This document shows, in pieces, positions 1 through 12,300 of a stretch of 64,000 bases of DNA. The DNA lies in NCBI GenBank assembly GCA_030490835.1, contig CM059971.1, forward strand, positions 49,958,012 through 50,022,011. The letters run 5' to 3'. The DNA is from Annona cherimola. Its lineage: Eukaryota > Streptophyta > Magnoliopsida > Magnoliales > Annonaceae. Each line of letters starts with the position of its first letter. The stretch's first letter is position 1. Below the pieces are notes generated by a model that worked only from the letters and a program-made list of their open reading frames with translations, was not told the origin of the DNA and did no database searches. The position numbers were made by a program, and so were the translations under genes.

Positions 1-90
1 TTCCCAGTTATGTAAAATTTATGAAGAACATCTTGACAAAGAAAAGGTGATTAATAGAGTTTGAAACAGTGGTGTTATCAAAAGAATGTA

Positions 91-478
91 GCGTTATGGT
101 GCAAAGGAAGTTGCCGCCCAAGATCAAGGACCCAGGGAGCTTCACTATTCCATGCACTATTAGAAATCAATATTTAGGAGAGCTCTTTGTGACCTGAGAG
201 CCAATATCAACTTAATGTCAAAATCCATATTCAGGAAACTTGGCATTGGAGAGGCACAACCTACAATAGTAATGCTTCAATTGGTAGATTATTTCAGGAC
301 ATATCCAGAGGGTATCATTGAAGATGTGCTTGTTAAAGTGTACAAATTTATATTTCCAGCAGACTTTATTGTTCTGGACTATGAAGAGGACCAAGATGTG
401 TCAATCATTTTGGATCGGCCATTCCTCGCTACTAGCAAGGCGATTATTGATGTGCAAGTCGGTGAGCTTATTATGTGA
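91..478 (+). pseudogene. Athila-type aspartic protease domain, broken
   Basis: This is the retropepsin region of Gypsy pol, which would cleave Gag-Pol in the particle. Frame 1 from about base 91 reads KLPPKIKDPGSFTIPCTI, the usual lead-in to the protease. A one-base deletion near 180 shifts the frame to the stretch starting DLRANINLMS and continuing through FIFPADFIVLDYEED to ILDRPFLATSKAIIDV, and a TGA at 476-478 ends it. The family active site is D-L/T-G-A; here the Gly codon reads Arg (DLRA), so catalysis should be lost even without the frameshift. Upstream bases 1-90 continue the same polyprotein in a damaged state. Confidence 0.75.
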
Positions 479-1080
479 GTGCAGAATGAAAAGATCACAT
501 TTACCGTGTTTAAAGCTGTGCAATTGCCAAATAATCCATAGGAGAGCTTTATGGTTGATATGGTGGATTTAATTATACAAGCCAAATTCCAATTTATGTC
601 ACATAAAGACATTCTAGAAGCATCACTGGTCGGTGAAACAAATGAAGCTGATGAGGAATCAGCTGAGATGATATGTTATTTACAGCAATCTCCGATCTTA
701 CACGCTATCTACAAAAGTTTGAATCATTAGAGCTCAATTTGGATTCATTCAAACACCTAAAGCCATTAATTGAGGAACCGCCATTATTAGAGTTGAAACC
801 TCTCCCATCTCATCTAAGATACGTATATTTGGGGGTAGAATCATCGCTCCCAATTATCATTTCTAGGACATTGGAAGCTCTATAAGAAACAAAATTGCTT
901 AGAGTGCTCAGAGATCACAAGAAAGCTTCGGATGAACCATTTCAGACATCAAGGGTATTAGTCCATCTTTCTGTATGCCCAAGATTCCATTAGAAGAGAA
1001 TTCAAAGTCGTTCATTGAAGCCCAAAGAAGATAGAATCCTATCATGAAATAGGTAGTCAAAAAGGAGATTATCAAATGTC
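479..1080 (+). pseudogene. Athila-type protease-to-RT linker, broken
   Basis: The polyprotein linker is readable in pieces. The segment around 740-885 includes LEEPPLLELK-like text (here IEEPPLLELKPLPSHLRYVYLG), ending at a stop at 883-885. It is followed by a piece matching the lead-in to RT (RVLRDHKKASDEPF). At least four stops or frame changes separate the pieces. No independent gene is seen here. Confidence 0.6.
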
Positions 1081-1655
1081 TTGACGTGGGCTTATCTATC
1101 CTATCTGTAACAGTTTCTGGGTTGGTCTGGTGCAGTGCATTCCAAAGAAAGGTGGAATGATGGTAGTATCTAATGAAAATAATAAATTAATTCCAACTTG
1201 GACAATTACTAGTTGGAGAGTGTGCATGGACTACCAGAAGCTGAATAAACCTACTAGAAAGGACCACTTCATACTCCCATTTACTGATCAAATGCTAGAC
1301 AGGTTGGCAGGACAAGAATTTTATTGCTTTCTAGATGGTTATTCTGGCTACTACCAAATTATGATTGCACCCAAAGACCAAAAAAGACTACATTCACATG
1401 TCCGTATGGAACTTTTGTATTTAGACGAATGTCATTTGGCTTATGCAATGCACCTGCCACATTCCAGCGTTGCATGATGGTCATTTTCATTGACATGGAT
1501 GAGGATTTTTTGGAAGTATTTATAGACGACTTCTCTGTGTTTGGAAATTCATTTGACAAGTGTCTTGCTAATTAATCAAAGATGCTGCAACTTTGCGAAG
1601 ATACAAACCTGGTTCTAAAGTGGAAAAATGTCATTTCACGGTGTAAGAGGGTATG
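1081..1655 (+). pseudogene. Athila-type reverse transcriptase, 5' part, broken by insertion
   Basis: Plus-strand RT fingers and palm. The text WRVCMDYQKLNKPTRKDHF (block A), then FYCFLDGYSGYYQI with the first catalytic Asp, then after a one-base frame change TFTCPYGTFVFRRMSFGLCN (block B) and VFIDDFSVFG, the Y/F-x-D-D active-site motif, are all present. A stop lies near 1573 and another just before the break. The reading frame is cut at 1655 by the 9.6-kb insertion. Across the GTATG duplication it resumes at 11231 with the thumb region, which proves the two pieces were one gene. Confidence 0.85.
1651..1655. repeat. Target-site duplication GTATG (left)
   Basis: GTATG at 1651-1655 is repeated at 11231-11235, directly outside the TG...CA ends of the 9,575-bp insertion. 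Rejoining the sequence at one copy restores the RT reading (CHFTV, EG, MVL). Confidence 0.93.
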
Positions 1656-4600
1656 TGTGGCGCCCCGAACCGAGGCGTCACATTTGTCCTTACTCCAAGA
1701 TCTTGTCGATTGGTAAGTGTGAATCAGGATTGTTGCCCTGATCACGCGGCGGGTACTTAATTGGATCTCGTCCAATTTTTTTCTTTTTCTTTTCTTTCAT
1801 CACATAAACATATACTCATCATCATTCATAATGGACTTATCCATAACATCATAAATCATCAACTTCTCATATTATTCATCACTTCATAATTTCATACAAC
1901 CTATGTCTTTTTCATCATATCCCATTAGGGAATCTATTCATACAAAAATCTACTAACCTTTGTAGATTCATTTTTTCCTTTAGGAGCACATGCCCTCCAT
2001 CTCTTGGCTTTCCCTACACCTGTCTGAGGTTGGGAAAACAAAACATGAGTCGAAACTCAATAAGCAAGCATTTTTCATTTTAAATGCATTCCTCTCCATT
2101 CGGTAGAAGACACTTACCAAGTGATCAACTACCAACAGAATAGAAACCTTTTCATAAACCATTTTTGGAAACCTTTCATAAATCATTTATAAAAACCATT
2201 CATGTAAACCATTTGTAAATGCATTTCTCTCCATTTGATAGGAGACACTTAGCAAGTGATCAACTATCAATGGAATAGAAACCTTTTCATAAACATTGGA
2301 TGTGCAAATGCTTCCTTTCCACTCCGGACAAAAACCTTTGTGTGCGGGTACGCTAGCCCAGGGAACATCTCACATAACATGGTCTAATACGCCGGCTGTC
2401 TCCGACTTGGCCTCATCAAGAGGAACCTCTCTTCCTCTTGACACCTACATGGTTCCTACATGCATGACTCTTGATTTTCCAGGCATTATATACCTCTTAC
2501 ACCAGGTGATTTGTCATTCTCATGTAGAGAATTATTTGCACAATTCATTTAAGAACATCATTTCAAATCCATGCTTTTCTTTTCAATCCATGTATGAAAA
2601 TGCAATGCATTTCATTCACACATAACATTCCTTTGCCTCCACCTCTGGGGAGGACGCCGTCGGCACATAGCCCATACGACTCGGCAATAGTAAAGGGGGA
2701 CCCTCTGATCCACTTTTTACCTCCACCATAGCCTCTTCCTTATACATCATACATGTGCACATGTCCATGAACATCATATGATATCAATATGCTGGCATGA
2801 CTTTTCATAAAAACTCATAAACATTCATCATTTCAAAACATTATAGGAATGACCACCCTTAAACACATTTCATAAATACTTGAGAATAAAACCACGTTTT
2901 CAAAAGGGTTTGCTTGCTTACAATGAAATAATAAAATCACATTTTAAAAATCTTGCTTGCTTACCTTTGCTTTGCTTCAACCTTACTTCTTTATCCTTTC
3001 CTTTCATTTTCCTATACAAGGAAATTTGATATTTTATCCATCTATTCCATGTCTTAGCTTGCTTCACATGCATGCTTTACGATCACATATTACCTCATTT
3101 TTATAGAGGTTTTCTTTTTATAAATACTTGGTCATTACTCATTTATATGAATTTTTATCCATAAATCCTTTAAAAATTCCATCCATATATCCTCATAAAT
3201 ATACAAAAATAAATCTCAATTTTTCCCAAAATACGCTGTTCACTGTTCATAATTACTGTTCATGTCACTGTAGCAGATTACTGTTCATAATCACTGTTCA
3301 CGATACTGTTCACCCCCGAGGTTACTGTTCACATCAACGTGGGTTACTGTTCATGCGTTCCAAAAATTGACATTTTTCCCAAAAATAAAAAATCCCATGA
3401 CATAGCTTATGCTTAGTATATCATGGAAAATTTCGTACATTTTGAATTTATCATCGTTTACTTGGTTAAATAAATCATGTTCTCCATGTACTAAAAATCA
3501 TCATAAATTCACTTAAGCATAATCCTTAATTTCAAAAATCATGAAATTAATATATCATCATTCCAACGTCATATTTATCATAATCATACATCCCGAATCA
3601 TCATTTATCAAATTTGGAGCATTATTTCCACATATCATACATGATTTTCCCGAATGCTCTATCTTCGCTCCAAATTTTCGATGTTTCGGCATAATTCTAC
3701 TTTGGCATTATAACCTTACTTATTTTCTCATGCTTAGGCATTATCTAAGCATGATTTTACCCTACTTAACATCCAAAAGAAATTTGGGAAGAAATCACTT
3801 ACCTGAAATAGAAAATCTCTCCTCCAACTTGCCCTTTCTCTCTCTAACCTCCTCTTTCTCTCTTAAAACGAATTTGGGGGTGGGAATGGCTTGAATTGCT
3901 CAAGATTGGAGTGCCTTTGGACGTCCTCCCTGCCCCCTATTTATACTTTTTGATTTTTCACAAAATTGGATTTTACCCCCTAGCTTTGAGGTATTTAATT
4001 ATAAATTGGATTTCTTTTTAATTTTAAAAATTGCATTGAGCCAAGAGCTGCCCACCCTATGCCTGCTCCAGCCACCCTATTCAGCCCTATTTTTTTTTAT
4101 TTTTTTTTTATTTTTAAAATTAATTAATTTAGGCTAAATCAATCCTAACCATTGGTTAATGATAAGATTAATTTGTGGCCATTGGATTTGGCCCAAAAAT
4201 TCAACAGCCCCTGCAACTCCCTGCATTTCAGCTGCATTTGCATTTTATTTTTTTATTTTTTTATTATTTATTTATTAAAAGGTCAAAAGTAGCTTTAATT
4301 AAAAGTTAACCTACTTTTTCGATCTCTATTTGACGCTTCATCTTGACCTTTGATTTGTGATTTTCATCACATCTTAACCCATTCATCATGTTCATCATCA
4401 TATTTTGGCCATCCATAAAAATTTTTATCTCAATCCGATGTCCGGATTGCAAGATATGAATTTTTCTTTATTTTCTCTCAAAAATCCACTAAAATCCGAA
4501 AATACTAAATAAATCAAAAAGTGGCTATTTTGTCCTTTTGTGGGAAGCTTCCTTTTTGTCTTCTTGTGATTAAGTTAATCCAAAGTGATTAACTTAACAT

Positions 4601-4790
4601 ATTCTTTAATCCCACGTTACTATTCACGTTTTACTATTCACGTGCACTATTCATCCGAATTTCATAAATAATTATTTTAACCTTTATTCTCACATATTTT
4701 CCATACTCATGAATATATATTTTATTAACATATTACCTAGGGTTTACAACCCTAGGGTTTCATATATGTGTCTAAGATCGGGGTTTCACA
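1656..4790 (-). repeat. 3' LTR of the non-autonomous element (3,135 bp)
   Basis: It begins TGTGGCGCCCC and ends GGGGTTTCACA on the plus strand, i.e. TG...CA ends with the element on the minus strand. It is uninterrupted and serves as the reference copy for the family seen again at 5606-11230, 11408-14475 and 40867-42118. It contains an ACTGTTCA array (3236-3354), a GC-rich block (about 2640-2720) and a long pyrimidine/A-rich stretch near 4080-4270. I see no gene in it. Confidence 0.9.
3236..3354. repeat. ACTGTTCA short-motif array in LTR
   Basis: About eight copies of CTGTTCA in 119 bp with irregular spacing, interspersed with CACTGTAGCA. The sister LTR has only about five copies at 9730-9808 because some 40 bp are missing. 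Related arrays occur at 7290-7375, and as the reverse complement (GAACAGT) at 12830-12930. Confidence 0.75.
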
Positions 4791-4804
4791 ATCCTCTCCC
4801 CCTT
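4791..4804 (-). other. Polypurine tract of the non-autonomous element
   Basis: On the minus strand AAGGGGGAGAGGAT lies directly before the TGTGAAACC start of the 3' LTR. This is the expected place for plus-strand DNA priming. Confidence 0.8.
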
Positions 4805-5355
4805 ACAATAGGTTTCGTCCCGAAACCTGTCTTACTTGAAATAATCCATCACACTTCTGCTGTGCAACTTTGATATTTTCCATCTTATCATATCATCAAT
4901 CATTGATCATTAATCATCAAATAGTCATAGCATCATATCTCATAAAGAGGTTAGTATTAACCATTTTTCATTTCATATACACATGACATGCATGTGTAAA
5001 TAAATTTGATTTTATATCAAAGAATCATCTCTCCATCAAAATATCCTTTATTCATTAATCTTTCAAAAGTCAAAAGAGACTTTTGCTAAACTTCCTTAAT
5101 ACATGTAGTGAAAACACTAACGTTAGACCAATTAGGTCATCTTTACTTTCATCTTACTTTCTTCCTTATTTACTCATCATAGAGGAAACTCCTCTCTTGC
5201 CTATCTTCCAAAATACATTGGGATTGATAAGAATCCCAAACAATTCCTTTCCTTCCTTCATCCATGACATTCCAAATCATGGGAGACAATTCATGATATA
5301 CAAATATCATGATTTTCATTTCTTTTCTTCATTCACTCTTTTTATCTATCATTTC
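4805..5355 (-). other. Non-coding interior of the non-autonomous element
   Basis: AT-rich sequence between the polypurine tract and the primer-site array. No gag, protease, RT, RNase H or integrase motif could be read in any frame. The open frames on the plus strand (5083-5364, 5309-5710) are chance products of pyrimidine-rich sequence and run into the LTR. Confidence 0.7.
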
Positions 5356-5605
5356 TTGCTATGATACCATTCTTGTCTATTCATATAGATCTAGATATTA
5401 TCTTTGCTCATCTATAAATTCATATTCTAATACCAACTTCTGTGGTATTACACCTTTCCTATCATCCATAACTTTTCTATTTCCACGCCTATTTACCAAT
5501 CCTTGCTCTGATACCATCTTCTGTGGTATCAAACTTATCCTTTCAACATCATTTATTTTCTCCTTCTCCCGCCTATTTACCAATCCTTGCTCTGATACCA
5601 ATTTC
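5356..5605 (-). repeat. Tandem array of primer-binding-site units
   Basis: On the plus strand the motif TGCTCTGATACCA and decayed versions recur, ending at about 5369, 5434, 5516 and 5600, i.e. spacings of about 65, 82 and 84 bp. The last two copies share the longer context TTTACCAATCCTTGCTCTG. The three right-hand copies are followed by TTCTGTGG, which imitates the real primer-site/LTR junction (CCACA on the minus strand). The rightmost copy is the functional-position site. Confidence 0.8.
5588..5600 (-). other. Primer-binding site (initiator Met-tRNA type), minus strand
   Basis: The minus strand reads TGGTATCAGAGCA five bases inside the LTR end. This is the standard plant PBS complementary to the 3' end of initiator methionine tRNA, and it fixes the element's orientation. 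Confidence 0.88.
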
Positions 5606-8600
5606 TGTGGCGCCCCGAACCGAGGCGTCACATTTGTCCTTACTCCAAGATCTTGTCAATTGGTAAGTGTGAATCAGAATTGTTGCCCTGATCACGCGGC
5701 GGGTACTTAATTGGATCTCGTCCAATTTTTTTCTTTTTCTTTTCTTTCATCACATAAACATATACTCATCATCATTCATAATGGACTTATCCATAACATC
5801 ATAAATCATCAACTTCTCATATTATTCATCACTTCATAATTTCATACAACCTATGTCTTTTTCATCATATCCCATTAGGGAATCTATTCATACAAAAATC
5901 TACTAACCTTTGTAGATTCATTTTTTCCTTTAGGAGCACATGCCCTCCATCTCTTGGCTTTCCCTACACCTGTCTGAGGTTGGGAAAACAAAACATGAGT
6001 CGAAACTCAATTAGCAAGCATTTTTCATTTTAAATGCATTCCTCTCCATTCGGTAGAAGACACTTACCAATTGATCAACTACCAACAGAATAGAAACCTT
6101 TTCATAAACCATTTTTGGAAACCTTTCATAAATCATTTATAAAAACCATTCATGTAAACCATTTGTAAATGCATTTCTCTCCATTTGATAGGAGACACTT
6201 AGCAAGTGATCAACTATCAATGGAATAGAAACCTTTTCATAAACATTGGATGTGCAAATGCTTCCTTTCCACTCCTATGGCGTCCTGAACCGAGGTGCCT
6301 AGAAGACTTACTCCGGGATCGTTTTGATTGGTAAACGTGACTCAGGATTGTTGCCCTGATCACACGGCAGGAATTTTTTTTTTCATCAATACATGGAAAA
6401 TTCCCATCATTCATCCAATTTGAAATATATTTCACATAACACAGTTATGATCAAAAACTATTCCATAAACATTTTCGTTGGAATAAAAATATTCCTTTCC
6501 ATCTCAAAATTGTCATCGTTGACTTTACATAAAGTTTACATAAACATCATTTATATCAAAAACTACATAACACTTGGCATGCTGCTTTCATCATCATTTC
6601 CTGTCTGTTGTTGAAAAAGCATGGGTGAGTAATGATACTCAGTAAGCAAGCTATACATAATTTTTCAATCATTTTCATGCATTTCATAAAATGCAAATGC
6701 AATGCATACATAGCATTCATGACATTCCTTTGGATGCAACGCTAGCTAGGCGCCCATCCCATATATGCTCCCATCTCAGGGAGGTCGCCGCCGGCCTGGG
6801 CCTATTAAGCGACTTGGCAATGCGAGGGGGACATCCGGTCCGCTTACTACCTCGACTAAGGCCTATTCCTCGTGCACATGCTCATTCTCATACACATGCC
6901 GGCATGATATTTGCAAATCATAAACAATTTCATAAAAAGCATTTAATAAATAATTTCATAAAATGAACTTCAGTTTATGTAAAGCAGTTATAGGTATGGT
7001 CAACCTTAAATAAATTTCATAAAGTAACTTGCAAACAATTTCAAGCATTTTGGAAATAATTTGCAAAACATATAACTTTCTTACCTTCTTAGGAGGTGTC
7101 TTCGACCTTCTCTTTTCCTTTTCCTATTCAAGGACAAAGAATATTTCATTTCCTCTATTTAAGCTGATTCCCATGTATGCTTTGTAATATTTGGGCATTA
7201 TTTCTTTACATAGATATTTTTGTCCATAAATTCTTCAAAAATTCCATACTTATATTCAAATATTAATTTCCAAATTTTCTCCAAAATCACGTTGTTCACT
7301 GTAGCAAATCACTGTAGCAAAATATCACTGTTCATCCGTGGTTATTGTTCACAGCGACGTGGTTACTGTTCATGGGTTTTAAAAATTGATAATTTTTCCA
7401 AAAATAAAAAATACCATGACATACCTTATGCCTAGTATGTCATTGGACATTTCTTATATTTTAAATTTATTATCATTTACTTGGCCAAAAAAATCATTTT
7501 CTCCATATACTAAAAATCATCATAAATTCACTTAAGCATAATCCTTAATTCCAAAAATCATGAAATTAATATATCATTATTCCAAAATCATATTTGTCAT
7601 AATCATACATCCCAAATCATCACTTATCAATTTTGGAGCATTATTTTCACATATCATATGCTATCTTCCTATATTCGCTCCAAATTTTTGATGTTTTGAC
7701 ATAATTCCATTTAAACATTATATCTATAATTATTTTCTCATGCTTGGAGATTATCTAAGCATGGATTTACCTTACTTAACATCCAAAAGAAATTTGGGTA
7801 GAAATCACTTACCCGAAGTGGAGATACGCCTCTTTTTCTCGCACTTTCTCTCTCCAACTTCTATTCTTCAAGGCTAAAACGTGTGGGGATGGGAAATGAA
7901 TTTTCTCAAGTGATTTTTGAGCTGGGATGGTTGTGAATTTCGTCCATGGCCTGGTCCTCTATTTATAGGGGTCCATTTTTCATAAATTTGGAATTTACCC
8001 CCTAGCTTTGAGGTATTTATTTATAAATTGGTATTTATTTTTAAATTTTGAAAAATGCTTTGAGCCATGTGCTGCCCACCCTAGGCCTGCTCCAGCAACC
8101 CTATTGCAGACCTATTTTCTACCTATTTTTTTATTTTTTTATTTAATTAAATTTAAGCTAATTAAATCTAAACCCTTGATTTGTGATTTGGATGAATTTG
8201 GACCATTGATTTGGTCATGGTACTCCCCCTGCACGACCTGACATGTTGCTGCATTGCATTTAATTTTTTTAATTTTTATTTATTAATTTTAATTAAAGTC
8301 AAATATATAATTAATGAAAAAGTGAAGTTACTTTTTCACTTTGCATTTGACGTTTCATCTTGACCTTTGATTTGTGATTTTCATCACATCTTAGCCCATT
8401 CATCATGTCCATCATGAATTTTTAACCGTCCATAAAAAATTTCATCGAATTCCGACTTTCGGATTTCAATTTATGAATTTTTTTCTATTTTTCCACAAAA
8501 ATCCAAATTTGGATTAAAATATCCAAAAGAATTGCTATTTTGTCTTGTAGTGATTAAATCTCTATTTTGTCTTTTTGTGATTAAGTTAATCAAAGTTATT

Positions 8601-11230
8601 AACTCTTAATCACGGGTCTTAGTCCTTAGTTACTATTCACGTGCACTATTCACGGGGTTAAATTCCTAATCGCATTATTTCAATCTCCAATACACATATC
8701 CATCAATATAATTCATGAATTTTCATTTATTCATAAAATAATTACAAAATTACAAATGTCGAAATGACGCGTATACGGTCAAAATAACGCATATACCGTC
8801 AGGGTTTCACAACTCCTGACATAAACCTTTGTGTGCGGGTACGCTAGCCCAGGGAACATCTCACATAACATGGTCTAATACGCCGGCTGTCTCCGACTTG
8901 ACCCCATCAAGAGGAACCTCTCTTCCTCTTGATGCCTACATGGTTCCTACATGCATGACTCTTGATTTTCCAGGCATTATATACCTCTTATACCAGGTGA
9001 CTTGTCATTCTCATGTAGAGAATTAATTGCACAATTCATTTAAAAACATCATTTCAAATACATGCTTTTCTTTTTTCAATCCATGTATGAAAATGCAATG
9101 CATTTCATTCACACATAACATTCCTTTGCCTCCACCTCTGGGGAGGACGCCGTCGGCACACAACCCATACGACTCGGCAATAGTAAAGGGGGACCCTCTG
9201 ATCCACTTTCTACCTCCACCATAGTCTCTTCCTTATACATCATACATGTGCACATGTCCATCAACATCATATGATATCAATATGCCGGCATGGCTTTTCA
9301 TAAAAACTCATAAACATTCATCATTTCAAAACATTATAGGAATGGCCACCCTTAAACACATTTCATAAATACTTGAGAATAAAACCACGTTTTCAAAAGG
9401 GTTTGCTTGCTTACAATGAAATAATAAAATCACATTTTAAAAAGCTTGCTTGCTTACCTTTGCTTTGCTTCAACCTGACTTCTTTATCCTTTCCTTTCAT
9501 TTTCCTATACAATGAAATTTGATATTTTATCCATCTATTCCATGTCTTAGCTTGCTTCACATGCATGCTTTACGATCACATATTACCTCATTTTTATAGA
9601 GGTTTTCCTTTTATAAATACTTGGTCATTACTCATTTATATGAATTTTTATCCATAAATCCTTTAAAAATTCCATCCATATATCCTCATAAATATACAAA
9701 AATAAATCTCAATTTTTCCCAAAATGACCTGTCACTGTTCATAATCACTGTTCACGATACTGTTCACCCCCGAGGTTACTGTTCACATCAACGTGGGTTA
9801 CTGTTCATGGGTTCCAAAAATTGACATTTTTCCCAAAAATAAAAAATCCCATGACATAGCTTATGCTTAGTATATCATGGGAAATTTCGTACATTTTGAA
9901 TTTATCATCGTTTACTTGGTTAAATAAATCATGTTCTCCATGTACTAAAAATCATCAGAAATTCACTTAAGCATAATCCTTAATTTCAAAAATCATGAAA
10001 TTAATATATCATCATTCCAACGTCATATTTATCATAATCATACATCCCGAATCATCATTTATCAAATTTGGAGCATTATTTCCACATATCATACATGATT
10101 TTCCCGAATGCTCTATCTTCGCTCCAAATTTTCGATGTTTCGGCATAATTCTACTTTGGCATTATAACCTTACTTATTTTCTCATGCTTAGGCATTATCT
10201 AATAATGATTTTACCCTACTTAACATCCAAAAGAAATTTGGGAAGAAATCACTTACCTGAAATAGAAAATCTCTCCTCCAACTTGCCCTTTCTCTCTCTA
10301 ACCTCCTCTTTCTCTCTTAAAACGAATTTGGGGGTGGGAATGGCTTGAATTGCTCAAGATTGGAGTGCCTTTGGACGTCCTCCCTGCCCCCTATTTATAC
10401 TTTTTGATTTTTCACAAAATTGGATTTTACCCCCTAGCTTTGAGGTATTTAATTATAAATTGGATTTCTTTTTAATTTTAAAAATTGCATTGAGCCAAGA
10501 GCTGCCCACCCTATGCCTGCTCCAGCCACCCTATTCAGCCCTATTTTTTTTTTTTTTATTTTTAAAATTAATTAATTTAGGCTAAATCAATCCTAACCGT
10601 TGGTTAATGATAAGATTAATTTGTGGCCATTGGATTTGGCCCAAAAAGTCAACAGCCCCTGCAACTCCCTGCATTTCAGCTGCATTTGCATTTAGTTTTT
10701 TTATTTTTTTATTATTTATTTATTAAAAAGTCAAAAGTAGCTTTAATTAAAAGTTAAGCTACTTTTTCGATCTCTATTTGACGCTTCATCTTGACCTTTC
10801 ATTTGTGATTTTCATCACATCTTAACCCATTCATCATGTTCATCATCATATTTTGGCCATCCATAAAAAATTTCATCTCAATCCGATGTCCGGATTGCAA
10901 GATATGAATTTTTCTTTATTTTCTCTCAAAAATCCACTAAAATCCGAAAATACTAAATAAATCAAAAAATGGCTATTTTGTCCTTTTGTGGGTAGCTTCC
11001 TTTTTTGTCTTCTTGTGATTAAGTTAATCTAAAGTGATTAAGTTAATCTAAAGTGATTAACTTAACATATTCTTTAATCCCACGTTTACTATTCATGTGC
11101 ACTATTCATCCGAATTTCATAAATAATTATTTTAACCTTTATTCTCACATATTTTCCATACTCATGAATATATATTTTATTAACATATTACCTAGGGTTT
11201 CATATATGTGTCTAAGATCGGGGTTTCACA
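5606..11230 (-). repeat. 5' LTR of the non-autonomous element, interrupted by a solo LTR
   Basis: It is the same LTR as 1656-4790, split into 5606-6275 and 8817-11230 by a 2,536-bp solo LTR plus its duplicated target. Without the insert it is about 3.08 kb. It lacks about 40 bp of the ACTGTTCA array near 9726 and carries a small tandem duplication (unit TTAATCTAAAGTGATTAAG) near 11025-11060. No gene is seen; the small open frames at 9621-9824 and 9995-10348 are duplicates of those in the sister LTR. Confidence 0.88.
6276..8811 (-). mobile_element. Solo LTR nested in the 5' LTR (2.5-kb subfamily), minus strand
   Basis: It starts TATGGCGTCC (the first G of TG now A) and ends GGGTTTCACA. The 5-bp target ACTCC is duplicated at 6271-6275 and 8812-8816. 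The sister LTR at 2321-2325 has the empty site. Ends and layout match the 3.1-kb family but most of the body is diverged and shorter. There is no interior domain or second LTR, so it is a solo LTR left by recombination between the two LTRs of a full element. No gene is seen. Confidence 0.88.
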
Positions 11231-11407
11231 GTATGGTACTTAGGCACCAGGTTTCCAGACAAGGCATTGAAGTCGACAAGGCAAAAATTGAGGCAACTGA
11301 AAAGCTTCCTCCTCCAACGTCAGTTAAGGGCATTCAAAGTTTTCTAGGGCATGCAGGATTCCATAGGAGATTTATAAAGGATTTCTCAAGGATCACTTAG
11401 GTGTTAT
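11231..11407 (+). pseudogene. Athila-type RT thumb / connection segment
   Basis: A 177-bp piece of the backbone stranded between two insertions. It reads QVSRQGIEVDKAKIEAT, then EKLPPPTSVKGIQSFLGHAG and RRFIKDFSRIT, the well-known block just after the RT palm in Gypsy elements. It begins with the right copy of GTATG and ends with GTTAT, the target of the next insertion. A TAG follows RIT. Confidence 0.88.
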
Positions 11408-12273
11408 TGTGAAACTCCGATCTTAGACACGTGAATAAAACCCTAGGGTTGTAAACCCTAGGTAATATATTTGAAAAATATATATTCATGGGTATGAAAT
11501 TATGTGGAAATAGAGGTTAAAATAATTATTTATGAAATTCAGATGAATAGTGCACGTGAATAGTAACTGAGGTGGTTAAAAGTTAATCATGTAGATTAAC
11601 TTAATCACAAAATGACGAAAAAGAGATTTAATCACTACAGGACGAAATAGCAATACTTTTTTATATTTTAACGGAATTTTGGATTTTAGTGAAAAATTAA
11701 AGAAAAATTCATAATTTACAATCCGGACGTCGGATTTAGATGAAATTTTTCATGGATGGTTAAAAATTCATGATGATCATGATGAATGGTTTATGATTTG
11801 ATAAAAATCATAATCAAAGGTCAAGATGAAATGTCATTTGGAGATCAAAAAGTAGCTCTACCTTTCATTAATTATAAATTTGAATTTTTATTAAATTTAA
11901 ATAATTAAAAATAAAAATAATTAATGAAAATCAGACCTACAGCAGGGGGTGGTTGGGATCCTTGACCAAAATCAATGGTACACATTCATCATCATCATAA
12001 ATCAAGGGATAGGATTTAATTAGCTTAAATTAATTAATTTTAAAAATAATAAATAAAAAAAGGGATGCCATAGGGGGCGTGAACATTAGCAAGGGGCTGC
12101 ACATGGCTCCATGCACCTTTTGAAAATTAGAAAAAAATACATTTATAATTTAATAGCTCAAGAAAGGGGGAAATTCCAATTTGATGAAACATCAAAAACT
12201 ATAAATAGGGGCAGGGGTGGACATCCAAAGGCACTTCATCCCAGCTCTATTTTAGCAAACTCAAGTTCCCAAA

Positions 12274-12300
12274 CCCCCCCCCCCCCCACACACACACACC
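12274..12300. repeat. Poly-C / (CA)n microsatellite
   Basis: A run of about 14 C followed by about six CA repeats inside the solo LTR. The other copies of this LTR do not show it, so it expanded locally. Confidence 0.85.

Larger units (their letters stand above)
1656..11230 (-). mobile_element. Non-autonomous large LTR element (LARD-like), minus strand, with nested solo LTR
   Basis: Two copies of a roughly 3.1-kb LTR (1656-4790 and 5606-11230, the latter interrupted at 6276-8811) flank an interior of only 815 bp (4791-5605). On the minus strand the LTR runs TGTGAAACCCC...GGCGCCACA. The primer-binding site lies next to the right-hand LTR and the polypurine tract next to the left-hand LTR, which sets the orientation. 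The interior has no retroviral domain in any frame, so it must depend on an autonomous partner. By eye the LTRs differ at about 43 of about 3,000 aligned sites (about 1.4%) plus a few indels. The GTATG duplication flanks it. Confidence 0.88.
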
